The notes under the pieces: generated by a model
What the model was told of the DNA's origin: nothing
Databases searched by the model: none
What the model saw: the letters and a program-made list of their open reading frames with translations, nothing else
Shown here: in pieces, positions 35,626 to 44,876 of the stretch
Numbering within the stretch: the stretch's first letter is position 1
Layout of the letters: every line of letters begins with the position of its first letter
Made by a program: the position numbers and the translations under genes
From: JBFWUW01 sp050247075
GTDB lineage: Bacteria > Planctomycetota > Planctomycetia > Pirellulales > JBFWUW01
DNA: 64,000 bases
NCBI GenBank assembly: GCA_050247075.1
Contig: JBFWUW010000009.1
Location: forward strand, 65,638 to 129,637
Direction: 5' to 3'

Positions 35626-37934
35626 TAGTCGGCTCCGTGGGCCAGTTCGATCTGGGCCCGATGCAGCCGGGCATACATCCCCTGGCGCTCCAGCAGTTCG
35701 TCGTGGCGGCCCTCCTCGGCGATCCGACCGCGCGACATGACAATCAGCCGGTCGGCCTTGCGCAGGGTGCTCAACCGGTGCGCCACGGCAATCGTCGTGC
35801 GGCCGCGGATAAGGTTATCTAGCGCGGCCTGGATGTCGCGCTCGGTCTCGGTATCGACCGAACTGGTGGCTTCATCCAAGATCAAGATGCTAGGGTCGAT
35901 CAACAAGGCGCGGGCGATGGATATACGTTGACGCTCGCCCCCGGAGAGCATCTGCCCGCGCTCCCCCACGAGGCTGTCGTAGCCGTCGGGCAGCCGCAAG
36001 ATAAACTCGTGCGCCCGCGCGGCACGGGCGGCGTCGATGACCTCTTGCCGGGTGGCTTCAGGCCTTCCGTAGCAGATGTTTTCGGCGATGGTGCCAAAGA
36101 ACAAAAAGGGGTCTTGCAGCACAATGCCAATATGCCGGCGATAGTCGGCGATGCCGTATTGGCGGACGTCGTGGCCATCGACCATGACCGAACCGCTGCT
36201 GACATCGTAAAATCGGCAGACCAAGTTCACCAAGGTGCTCTTGCCCGCCCCGCTGGAGCCGACCAGGCCGATCATCTCCCCTGGCTCAATCGTCAGGTTG
36301 AAGCCATCCACGACCAGCCGGTTGCCGTACCGAAACGCGACATCGCACAGTTCAATGCGGCCTTTTATTTCGCCCGTGGGAATGGGGTTGGCCGGTTCGG
36401 GTACGGTGGGATCGCGGTCCAGAATTTCAAAGATCCGCTGCGCGCTGGCGGCCGCCCGTTGCGTGACGGAAAACATCCGGCTCATTGACTCTAGCCGCGT
36501 ATAGAAGCGGCCGATGTACGCCAAGAAAGCCGAGAGCACGCCGACGGTAATCTGTGTGTTGAAGACCTGCCAGGCCCCAAAGGCCCAAATCACCAGCAGG
36601 CCCAGTTGATTGAGAAACACCACCATCGGCCAGAAGAAGGCCCATACCGTATTCACGCGGTCGTTGGCTTCCACCACGCGGTCGTTGGCCCGGCCAAAGC
36701 GGCCGATCTCGCGGCGTTCTTGGGCAAACGCCTTGACCACGCGCATGCCGGGGATGGTGTCTGCCAGCACGCTGGTCATTTCCGACCAGGCCCGGCCGCC
36801 GCGCCGAAAGCCGGTCGTCAGCCGCCCGCGCATGTAATAGACCATCCAACCAATCACGGGAAATGGCACGACGCAGGCAATCGCCAGCCGCCAGTCGATC
36901 ACCGCCAAAATCACCGCCGTACCGATAATCATCAGGCAGTCGGTGGAAAAATCGACCACGCTGTCCGAAATAAAACTGCAAATCCGGTCGGTATCGGTAC
37001 TGATGCGGGCGATCAGGTCGCCGGTCCGTTTTCCGCCGAAGTATTCCAGCGAAAGTTGTTGCAGGTGGCCATAGGTGCGGTTGCGCAGATCGGCGCTGAT
37101 TCGCTCGCTGACCCAGGCCATCACCACCCCTTGCGCCCAGCCCAACAGCCAGGCCGCCACGGCCGCGGCCAGCAAGCCCGACAGGTACAACAGCACCAAC
37201 CGCAGCCGGTTGCCCGAATCTTGACGCAGCTTGAACAGCTCCTCGGACTTGGCCGCGGCATCCAAGTCGGGCCGCTGCTTGATCGCCTCGACCTCGTTCT
37301 GGTGCGGAATCAGCACATCGTCCAGCAACGGCATCGTCAAATACGGCGGCACCAGCCCGGCGGCCGTGGTAGCGAAGGTCAACAACAGGCCCAGGAAAAT
37401 CAGCCCAGACCGGTTGCGGGCGAAGCCGACCAGCCGCAGCAGCGCCCCGGCCCTCGGCGGAGCTTCCACCTCGTCGAGCGGTTCGCCAATATCGTCATTC
37501 AGGTCCAACCGCTGCCCGGCCCGTAAGTCGTCCAACCGTTCGACCAGGCGTCGAACCGCCGGCGCGCGATCGACGGTGTATCTCCAACAGGCAATGCGTC
37601 CGTTGGGCCCCGTCAGTTCCAGCGTGCCAATGCCTGCCCGGTCAGACAGTTGCAGTGCAGCCTCTGGCGGCAGGGAAAAGCGTTCCAGCTCTTGTTCGGC
37701 GGGCTGTTCTGGTACGTCGTCGGCCGCGCATTCCGAAGGGGGACCGATGGAAAACAGATGCTGGCTGGAAAGAACCACCAGGCCGCGGGCAAACCGCAGA
37801 TCAGAATCGAGGTTGGGCTCAAACCAGGCGACAACCGTTTCGTCAGCCGCCAATTGGCCTTCAATGCGGGCACGCAGCGCCGCGGGCAGCACGTTCCAAG
37901 CGTCGGCGGGCGAATCCAAGGGGGGACCAGGCAT
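35625..37934 (-). CDS. ABC exporter with fused permease and ATPase, DUF1854-linked
   Basis: 769 residues. About 175 N-terminal residues form an extra soluble domain (VVAWFEPNLDSDLRFARG, GRIACWRYTVDRAP). A type IV (type I exporter) transmembrane domain follows with six helices at about 180-480. The nucleotide-binding domain has Walker A GSSGAGKST near 558, the signature LSGGERQ near 665, Walker B ILILDEATSS near 685 and a switch His in VAHRLST. Such half-transporters act as homodimers. Because the DUF1854 partner follows immediately, export or handling linked to cyanophycin-type amino-acid polymers is possible; the transported substrate is not known. Confidence 0.9.
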   Translation of the reverse strand: MPGPPLDSPADAWNVLPAALRARIEGQLAADETVVAWFEPNLDSDLRFARGLVVLSSQHLFSIGPPSECAADDVPEQPAEQELERFSLPPEAALQLSDRAGIGTLELTGPNGRIACWRYTVDRAPAVRRLVERLDDLRAGQRLDLNDDIGEPLDEVEAPPRAGALLRLVGFARNRSGLIFLGLLLTFATTAAGLVPPYLTMPLLDDVLIPHQNEVEAIKQRPDLDAAAKSEELFKLRQDSGNRLRLVLLYLSGLLAAAVAAWLLGWAQGVVMAWVSERISADLRNRTYGHLQQLSLEYFGGKRTGDLIARISTDTDRICSFISDSVVDFSTDCLMIIGTAVILAVIDWRLAIACVVPFPVIGWMVYYMRGRLTTGFRRGGRAWSEMTSVLADTIPGMRVVKAFAQERREIGRFGRANDRVVEANDRVNTVWAFFWPMVVFLNQLGLLVIWAFGAWQVFNTQITVGVLSAFLAYIGRFYTRLESMSRMFSVTQRAAASAQRIFEILDRDPTVPEPANPIPTGEIKGRIELCDVAFRYGNRLVVDGFNLTIEPGEMIGLVGSSGAGKSTLVNLVCRFYDVSSGSVMVDGHDVRQYGIADYRRHIGIVLQDPFLFFGTIAENICYGRPEATRQEVIDAARAARAHEFILRLPDGYDSLVGERGQMLSGGERQRISIARALLIDPSILILDEATSSVDTETERDIQAALDNLIRGRTTIAVAHRLSTLRKADRLIVMSRGRIAEEGRHDELLERQGMYARLHRAQIELAHGAD

Positions 37935-37964
37935 ATCGAAGTCGAGTCGCGGTTCCGCCCGTGG

Positions 37965-40658
37965 CTATTCGTATTGCAACGCGCGCACCAATTCCAGCCG
38001 GGCTGCGCGCTCGGCGGGTGCCCAGGCCGCCAGCACCACAATCAAAAATGCCGCGGCAAACGACACGGCCATCATCACCGGATGAAACTCAAACTGGATA
38101 GGGTGGCCCGTGCCAGGCATCGAGGCCTTGTTGACCAGCCAGGCAATGCCCACGCCCGTCACGATGCCGGGGACCAGCCCCAAAAAGCCCATGATAGCGG
38201 CCTGGCCCAAAATCATCTTGCGGACCTGCCCCTGCGTCATGGCGACAATCCGCAACAGGCCCAATTCGCGGGTTTGCTCCAACACGTTCATGGTCAACGT
38301 GTTGACAATGCCAAAGGCGGCCACGACGAAACCCAAAAACAGCAGTCCCCACAAACAGCCGATGACCCCGGCCATCAGCCCTTCGATCAATCGGGCGATA
38401 TCGTCAAACGAGTTCAGCAGCCACCCCTGCTCAATGCACAAATTCTGCAAGTGGGAACCGACCTGTTTCTCGGCCCCGTCTGCCACGCTGACAATAAAGG
38501 CACTGACGCCCGTATCGCCAAAGAAGGGCGCGGCGGTCTTGCGTTCCAGATAAATGGCCAACCCGCCGTAGTTGTATTCGTTGGTGGTACCGACAATCAC
38601 AAATTGCTGCTCACCACTGGGTGTGTCTACCCGAATCTTGTCGCCGCGCGACAACGACATGTTTTGCGCCACTACGGTGCCGATCACGGCCTCTCCGCGC
38701 ATCAGGCCCGCGCGGACTTCCTCCGTAGTGCCATCGACCAGCGCCAGGCTGACATGGTCGGGGCTTTTGAAGTCGCGAATGATGACCGTGACCTGTTCGG
38801 TGGCCGGCTCGGTTTCACCCGGCTTGATGGTGTTGTGGCGGGCATCGGTCTTGACCCAGCGCATGGTCTCGACCATTTCCACGCCGGGTATGGCGGCGAT
38901 CTCGGCTTCGGTCTCCGGCGGAATATCGGGGACGCTGCCGGGCGCGTTGTTGGGCAACATGGCCCGCACGAAGAAATCTCCCACCACGGTGCGGTGGTAC
39001 CAGTCTTGGATCTCGCGGACGTTATCGACCAGCGTACCGGCCAGGCCAATGCCCGTGCTGATCGCCACAAACAACACGCCGATCGTCAATGAGGTGCGGG
39101 TCCGCCGCCGCAGAATCTGCCGATGTGCCAGCCGGCCCTCGACCCCCAACAGAGGCTTGAGCACGGCGGCGGCTACGCTGGCCAACGTACCAATCGTCTT
39201 GGGGAGCAGCAGCACCAGGCCAATCAATAGCGTCACGGCGCTGCCAATGGCCAAATACATCGGCAGCCAGCCCATGATGCAACCGGTAAGAATGCCCAGC
39301 GTCACCACGACAATTCCCGCGCCAAGAATGGTGTAGATGATGGGGAAGCCGTCGCGGTCTTCCGGAGCCATCGCGGCCATGCCTTCCAGGGGAGAAAGCT
39401 TGCCCGCCCGCCGCGCTGGCAAATAGGTGCCGGCGAACGAAATGCCCATACCAAACGCCGCACCCAGGGCAAAAGGAGACCACGTCAAATCGAGCGGTGG
39501 CACCGCGGCCCGCCCCAGTTGGGTCATGGCCTTCGTCAAAAAGTAGGCCCCACACAGGCCCACGCCGGTTCCGATGATTGTTCCGGCAACACCCATTGCC
39601 AAGCCTTCCTGGACCAACATCCGCATGACTTGCTTGCGCGTGGCACCAATGGCCCGCATGATGCCCAGTTGCCGGCGGCGCTCGCTGACGTTCATCAAAA
39701 AGGTGTTGAGGATGATGAATACGGCCACCACCAGCGACAACGCGGTCGCCAGCCGCAAGCCCATTTCGGTCTGCTGCTGGGTCATCTCCGCCTGTTGCGT
39801 GCGGGCAATTGGCGGACGCACGCTCAATTCCACATGCAGTCCGTCCAGTTTTTCCACGTTGGCCGATTCATCGTCGACCGGTTCATCTGGCACCAATGCC
39901 GCTTGTTGCTGGCGTTCGGTCCCTTCTCGATTCAGTTCCTCCAGTCGGGCGGCGATGGTCGCTTGAATCTGGTCGCGATCGGCACCCTTGTCCAAAATAA
40001 TCTGTATGGCGGTGACGGGTTGCGGCGCTCGATGAACGTCGGAGTATAGAATCTCTCGGGCGCTGGATAGCGACATTAGCACCATGCCCCCTTGGGCCAA
40101 AGATGCCGCCTCGCGCGACTCAAACAGGCCGGCCACGGGGACTTCATAACGCTGCGATTTTTGTTGGCTCCGCTTGTCGCGGCCGATGATCTCGACTTTG
40201 TCGCCGACCTTTAATTGCAGCCCGCGGGCAAAGCCGTGCTCCAGCACCAGACTGGGCCCATCGCCAAAGAATGAGCCATCGACCAGCTTGAAGTCGCGAA
40301 ATTGCTGGCTGGATTGAGGGTCTATCCCCATCACGCTGGTGCCAAACCGCTCCATGTTCGACAGGTAAATCACGGTCTGCTTCTGCACGACGGGAGTGAC
40401 CGCTTGCACGCCTGGCACTTGCGATAGCCAGGAAAGTACCTCGCCCTCGGGGAACGACTCACCCGCCAAGCCGACGACCTCCAGGTCGGCCCTTCCAGCC
40501 AAAGCCATAAACATGCCGTTGTACGCCTGGCGCGTGGCGGCCGTGGCGATGGAAACAGCCACCACGGCGGCCACGCCCAGCACAATGCTAAGCAACGTCA
40601 ACGTGGCACGGCCGGGCCGGCTTTTGATCTGGCGAAGCGTGAACCGCCACAGCTTCAT
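37965..40658 (-). CDS. MacB/LolC-like FtsX permease with duplicated core
   Basis: 897 residues with an N-terminal helix (TLTLLSIVLGVAAVVAVSIA), a large extracytoplasmic MacB-type domain (about 45-295), a first FtsX core (SLVVAVFIILNTFLMNVSERRRQLGIMRAIGAT), a middle helix pair, a second extracytoplasmic domain (about 540-740) and a second FtsX core (FGIVNTLTMNVLEQTRELGLLRIVAMT). About ten helices in all. These permeases use ATP from a partner to drive lipoprotein, peptide or metabolite movement across the envelope. The partner ATPase gene is directly upstream and overlaps by 4 bp. Substrate unknown. Confidence 0.9.
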   Translation of the reverse strand: MKLWRFTLRQIKSRPGRATLTLLSIVLGVAAVVAVSIATAATRQAYNGMFMALAGRADLEVVGLAGESFPEGEVLSWLSQVPGVQAVTPVVQKQTVIYLSNMERFGTSVMGIDPQSSQQFRDFKLVDGSFFGDGPSLVLEHGFARGLQLKVGDKVEIIGRDKRSQQKSQRYEVPVAGLFESREAASLAQGGMVLMSLSSAREILYSDVHRAPQPVTAIQIILDKGADRDQIQATIAARLEELNREGTERQQQAALVPDEPVDDESANVEKLDGLHVELSVRPPIARTQQAEMTQQQTEMGLRLATALSLVVAVFIILNTFLMNVSERRRQLGIMRAIGATRKQVMRMLVQEGLAMGVAGTIIGTGVGLCGAYFLTKAMTQLGRAAVPPLDLTWSPFALGAAFGMGISFAGTYLPARRAGKLSPLEGMAAMAPEDRDGFPIIYTILGAGIVVVTLGILTGCIMGWLPMYLAIGSAVTLLIGLVLLLPKTIGTLASVAAAVLKPLLGVEGRLAHRQILRRRTRTSLTIGVLFVAISTGIGLAGTLVDNVREIQDWYHRTVVGDFFVRAMLPNNAPGSVPDIPPETEAEIAAIPGVEMVETMRWVKTDARHNTIKPGETEPATEQVTVIIRDFKSPDHVSLALVDGTTEEVRAGLMRGEAVIGTVVAQNMSLSRGDKIRVDTPSGEQQFVIVGTTNEYNYGGLAIYLERKTAAPFFGDTGVSAFIVSVADGAEKQVGSHLQNLCIEQGWLLNSFDDIARLIEGLMAGVIGCLWGLLFLGFVVAAFGIVNTLTMNVLEQTRELGLLRIVAMTQGQVRKMILGQAAIMGFLGLVPGIVTGVGIAWLVNKASMPGTGHPIQFEFHPVMMAVSFAAAFLIVVLAAWAPAERAARLELVRALQYE

Positions 40659-41395
40659 CGTTTGCGCTCCCGCACCAGCACTTCACCCACTTCCTGGCGC
40701 GGTTCTTCCTCGCTGCGGATAAGGCCGTCGCCGATATGAATGACGCGGTCAGCCTGTCGGGCGATTTCATGATCGTGCGTAATCATCACAATCGTCTGGC
40801 GGTGTGTGTCGACCAGGCTCCGCAGCAAGTCCATCACCAGTTCGCCATTCGCACTGTCCAGATTGCCGGTCGGCTCGTCCGCCAGCAAGATCTTGGGGTT
40901 GATCACCAATGCCCGGGCAATCGCCACCCGCTGTTGTTCACCCCCCGACATTTCGCTGGGGATATGCGTGCTGCGCTTTTCCATGCGGACTTGGTGCAAG
41001 GCTTCCATGGCCCGCTCTTGGGCCGTCTTGGCATCGACATTGTCCAACAGCAGCGGCAGCGAGACGTTTTCCTCGGCTGTAAGCGTGGGGAGCAGGTTAA
41101 ACGACTGAAAGATAAAGCCGATCTCGCGGCGGCGGATGATCGTACGGTCGTCGTCGCTGAGGGTGGCCAGATCGCGGTGGTTGAACAGCACTTTGCCCTC
41201 GGACGGCGTATCGACGCCCCCCAGGATGTGCAGCAGCGTGCTCTTGCCGGAACCCGACTTGCCCATAATGGCCAGCAGTTCACCCTCGCTGACATGCACC
41301 GTCACGCCCCGCAAGGCCTCCACTTTAGCCTCACCGGTGCCAAACACGCGGCGGACATCCAACGCTTCCAGGACATAATGTGCGGATGATTCCAT
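40655..41395 (-). CDS. ABC ATPase of LolD/MacB type
   Basis: 246 residues from ATG 41395 (MESSAHYVLEALDVRRVFG), preferred over a longer frame because family members start here. Walker A GKSGSGKST is near residue 47, the Q-loop in GFIFQSFNLL, the signature SGGEQQR near 150, Walker B ILLADEPTGNLDS near 170 and the switch His in ITHDHE. It belongs to the lipoprotein-release/macrolide-export branch and powers the permease encoded downstream, whose ATG overlaps its TGA (ATGA). Cytoplasmic, membrane-associated. Confidence 0.93.
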   Translation of the reverse strand: MESSAHYVLEALDVRRVFGTGEAKVEALRGVTVHVSEGELLAIMGKSGSGKSTLLHILGGVDTPSEGKVLFNHRDLATLSDDDRTIIRRREIGFIFQSFNLLPTLTAEENVSLPLLLDNVDAKTAQERAMEALHQVRMEKRSTHIPSEMSGGEQQRVAIARALVINPKILLADEPTGNLDSANGELVMDLLRSLVDTHRQTIVMITHDHEIARQADRVIHIGDGLIRSEEEPRQEVGEVLVRERKR

Positions 41396-42054
41396 GTTCG
41401 CTCGTTGTAGCCCGCGGGTTGCTGGGGACTGATTGCCGCGGCCCGCACCGGCGGGACGCCCGGCCAAGAATGTGGCCCCATCTTAACGAACGTGCAGTTT
41501 ACCGCTTGTGGCGCAGCCGTACAGTGGAGAACCGCCAACGTATCCACCCGAACGGACTGCTCCCAGCGGCGGCCCCCGGCGACCGTGGATAACAGGGAAG
41601 CCCTGGCGAAATATACCGCCGACGGTAGCCGCAAAGGTCCTGCTTTGCCGGCTTGATCCGCGAATGAGCTGTCCAGCTAAGGTACAATAGCGGAACCAAC
41701 ACGCTAGCGCATCGTCGATTACCTCGAATCGGAATCCGTCGGCCGTCAGTGGTGGCCGAATCCATCGCTCAAGTCTTGGCTCGAGAATTGTGACCACACG
41801 GGGTAAACTTAATGTACAGTGCATGTACTCGTGGCTTGGCTGGCGGAGGCTTAATGCAAGGCTAGCGCCTAGCCCGCGACCAGCGGAACAACCCGCCTTG
41901 GGGCCCCCCCAACAAGTGTCCACCAAATTAGCATTGGATGTGTAAGCGTCCGGCTATCGACAAGTACTTTGGCGGGGCTGGAAACGTGGCGACTGGCAAC
42001 TCACCCGGGACCGGGGGAGCGGACAGATTTATGGGGCCATTCAGGGAGACCAAC
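41396..42054. other. Divergent intergenic region with one dyad
   Basis: 659 bp between the ABC ATPase gene and the DUF1592 gene, so both promoters lie here. The only structure I note is GTACAgtgcaTGTAC at 41814-41828, an inverted repeat that could be an operator. Frames in this stretch are not convincing as genes. Confidence 0.4.
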
Positions 42055-44727
42055 ATGCGACAAGACGCGGCCCAGACCTGGAACCGCATCAGCGCCTGGG
42101 GCTGGATGGCCACGGTGTTGCTCTTCGTATCGGCTGCATCGCACGCCGCCGACCCCGACGGTTCCCAGACTTCTTCCCACCAACGGCAGGCCAGCGAACT
42201 CCCCCCTTTGTCCACGGCCCGCGAGGTGGGACGGGCCAGGTCGTCCTTGCTGGCTGCGGTGGCACAACAGGCCCCGCACGACCCCGCGGGCCTGCCGCGG
42301 GCCAATCTGGCGGACTTTGAGCAACATGTGAAGCCGGCGCTGGCCAAGGCTTGCGTCGGTTGCCACGGTCCCGATTTGGCGGAGCGGCAGATACGCATCG
42401 ACACGCTCGATCCCGATTTGTTGCAGGGTGGTGACGTGCAGCGCTGGCTGGAGGTGCGCAATGTGTTGAGCAAGGGAGAAATGCCGCCGGAAGATGCGGA
42501 GGTTTCGCTGGCCGACGCGGAACTGCGGACGATCATCGAATGGCTGAATCAGGAGCTGCAAACAGCGTCGCGTACGCGGCATCACGAAGAGAGCTATTCG
42601 TCCTTCCGGCGGATGGCGCGGTACGAATACAACTACGCCTTGCAGGATCTGTTGGGTTTGCCTTATGCCCTGGCCGACAGCCTGCCCCCGGAAACGGCCT
42701 CGGAGGATGGTTTCAAAAACAGTTCCGAACTGCTGCAGATGTCGACCATGCAGTTTGAAACGTATCGAGAGATTGGCCTGAAAGCCCTGAAACGGGCCAC
42801 GGTGAGCGGCGAGCGTCCGCAGCCCGTGACTTACATCATGTCCATGCGGGATGAGATGGCCAAAGCGGTGGCCGGCAGCGCGGAAGTCTTCGATAAGGCA
42901 GACGCAAAGAACGACAACAAGAGCCGGCAGCCCCATTTATTCGATCGCGACACGGGCCAAGGGCTGCTCTTCTCCGGCGGAAAGTGGCTGCCCACGCCCG
43001 ACGCCAGCGCCGGGCAGACGCCTGCTGTTTCCGCGGTGGTGATGGCCCTGCCGCGATCTCATGAATTGAAGCTCGATCTGGACCGCTTTCTTCCCGATGA
43101 AGGGACAATGCGCGTGCGGATGCGCGTCGGACGCAGCAGCATGCATCCCGATGAGTACGCCAGCATCCGCCTGGTCTTCAGCGCCCACACCAGCAACAAC
43201 GCCAATTTCTCCCAGGTGATTAGTGAGTGGGATATTCCGGTTACGGCGTCAGCCGACCATCCCGAGTTCATCCACTTCGATATTCCGCTGGCTGACATTC
43301 AGCGCAATCCATTCCGAAAGCTGGAAACAACCTTTCCCAGGCGGGATGAGTTCTTATCCATTCAGAATATCTCGAATGCACACCACAACCCGCAACCGCT
43401 GCAGGTTCTGATCGACTACATCGAAGTCAGCGCGCCCTTCCATGAGCAGTGGCCGCCCAAGACCCATACGGATATTTTTATCGACAGCCCGCGCAAGGCC
43501 GATGAGGCCCTCTATGCGCGGGAAGTGCTGGATCGCTTTCTGAGACGTGTCTGGCGTCGGCCAGTGACGGCGCCAGAAGTCGATCCGTTCATGGCCCTGT
43601 TTGCGGAGTACCGTAAGGAATTTCCGACCTTGGAAGATGCGATGGTGGAAGTGTTGGCTGCCACCCTGGCAACTCCGGAATTTCTCTACCTGACGCAACA
43701 GACATCGAATGCCGATGCGGAGGGTCCAGGCCGGATCAGCGCGACGGAACTGGCCAGCCGGCTATCGTTTTTCCTTTGGTCGAGTATTCCTGACGAGGAA
43801 TTACTGAGGCTGGCTGAGCAAGGAACGCTGCAAGAGCCCGCCGTGTTGAAGGCCCAGGTCACACGCATGTTGGCCGACCCGCGTTCGCGGCGCTTCTCGC
43901 AAAACTTTGTTCAGCAGTGGCTGGGCTTGGATGGCTTGAATAGTGCGACGCATGTCAAGGACGACGCGCTGCTGCAAGCCATGCAAGAAGAACCGATCGC
44001 CTTTTTCGACGAAGTCTTGAAGCAGAACAGCAGTGTCCTGGATTTCATCCATGCGGATTACGCCCTGGTCAACGAACGCCTGGCCGGACACTATGGCATT
44101 GCGGGCGTGTACGGCCCTCATTTCCGCCGAGTTTCGATCACGCCCGAGGCCAATCGGGGCGGAATTCTGACCGCCGCCGCGGTCTTAACGATGAACTCCG
44201 ATGGCCAGGACTCTCATCCGCTCAAACGAGGCGTATGGATGCTCAAACGCATCCTTCAGGATCCACCGCCGCCGCCGCCGCCGAATGTCCCGCAAGTCGA
44301 TCTGACCGATCCGAACATCCTGAAAATGACGCTCAAGGAACGGATCGCGGATCACCGAAACAAACCGGCCTGCATCTCGTGTCATGCGAAAATCGACCCC
44401 TGGGGAATCGCTTTCGAAAACTACGACGCCCTGGGATCTTATCGGACGAGAATCAAGGACGCGCCCGTCGATGCGACTTCAGAACTGTTCAACAAGCAGG
44501 AACTGGCGGGGATGGAAGGCTTGAAACGATACCTGCTGGCTGACCGGCAAGACCAGTTTACCCGAGCCATGGTGCATAAGATGGCCGCTTATGCCCTTGG
44601 CCGGCCGTTGTCGTTCAGCGATCATGCGGATGTGGACAGCCTGGCTGTCCAGTTCCGAAAGAATGGAGACCGCTTGGGTGATCTCGTCCACTTGATCGTC
44701 AACAGCGAGATTTTTCATGCCAAGTGA
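42055..44727 (+). CDS. DUF1592-family cytochrome c protein (PSD-type)
   Basis: 890 residues from ATG 42055, with gggag about 9 nt upstream and a signal peptide ending SHA. The order is: cytochrome c-like heme site CVGCH (Cys100, Cys103, His104), a DUF1587-like region (YEYNYALQDLLGLP), a long carbohydrate-binding-like beta region, DUF1595/DUF1592 (RRPVTAPEVDPFMALF, LASRLSFFLWSS), DUF1588 with HPLKRGVWMLKRIL and a second CISCH near 773, and DUF1585 at the end. The family is typical of planctomycetes and thought to be exported; its redox partner and substrate are unknown. The DUF1552 gene follows in the same direction, the usual pairing. Confidence 0.93.
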   Translation: MRQDAAQTWNRISAWGWMATVLLFVSAASHAADPDGSQTSSHQRQASELPPLSTAREVGRARSSLLAAVAQQAPHDPAGLPRANLADFEQHVKPALAKACVGCHGPDLAERQIRIDTLDPDLLQGGDVQRWLEVRNVLSKGEMPPEDAEVSLADAELRTIIEWLNQELQTASRTRHHEESYSSFRRMARYEYNYALQDLLGLPYALADSLPPETASEDGFKNSSELLQMSTMQFETYREIGLKALKRATVSGERPQPVTYIMSMRDEMAKAVAGSAEVFDKADAKNDNKSRQPHLFDRDTGQGLLFSGGKWLPTPDASAGQTPAVSAVVMALPRSHELKLDLDRFLPDEGTMRVRMRVGRSSMHPDEYASIRLVFSAHTSNNANFSQVISEWDIPVTASADHPEFIHFDIPLADIQRNPFRKLETTFPRRDEFLSIQNISNAHHNPQPLQVLIDYIEVSAPFHEQWPPKTHTDIFIDSPRKADEALYAREVLDRFLRRVWRRPVTAPEVDPFMALFAEYRKEFPTLEDAMVEVLAATLATPEFLYLTQQTSNADAEGPGRISATELASRLSFFLWSSIPDEELLRLAEQGTLQEPAVLKAQVTRMLADPRSRRFSQNFVQQWLGLDGLNSATHVKDDALLQAMQEEPIAFFDEVLKQNSSVLDFIHADYALVNERLAGHYGIAGVYGPHFRRVSITPEANRGGILTAAAVLTMNSDGQDSHPLKRGVWMLKRILQDPPPPPPPNVPQVDLTDPNILKMTLKERIADHRNKPACISCHAKIDPWGIAFENYDALGSYRTRIKDAPVDATSELFNKQELAGMEGLKRYLLADRQDQFTRAMVHKMAAYALGRPLSFSDHADVDSLAVQFRKNGDRLGDLVHLIVNSEIFHAK

Positions 44728-44752
44728 CGAGACGGACGGATGGGCGATTTCT

Positions 44753-44803
44753 TGTAGCGGAACTCGCCCGACTTCAGCTACAGTAGGCAGACACTTGTCT
44801 GCC
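44753..44803. repeat. Two adjacent short palindromes
   Basis: TGTAGC (44753-44758) pairs with GCTACA (44777-44782), and GGCAGAC-actt-GTCTGCC occupies 44786-44803. They lie between the DUF1592 and DUF1552 genes and look like a REP-type element rather than a terminator, since no T-run follows. Confidence 0.6.
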
Positions 44804-44876
44804 GCTGGCCAGAGTTTGGTGCTGTTCCATCACAAACGGGCCGCGTCCCACAACCACGAAGTGTCGAGAACCGCCG

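Noticed and set aside
36606..39092. Plus-strand frames of 300-480 codons opposite the ABC genes
   Set aside because: His/Gln-rich antisense readings of transporter genes that have all Walker and FtsX motifs on the minus strand.
41483..41926. 147-codon minus-strand frame in the spacer before the DUF1592 gene
   Set aside because: No ribosome binding site, no domain and unbiased codons; considered chance.
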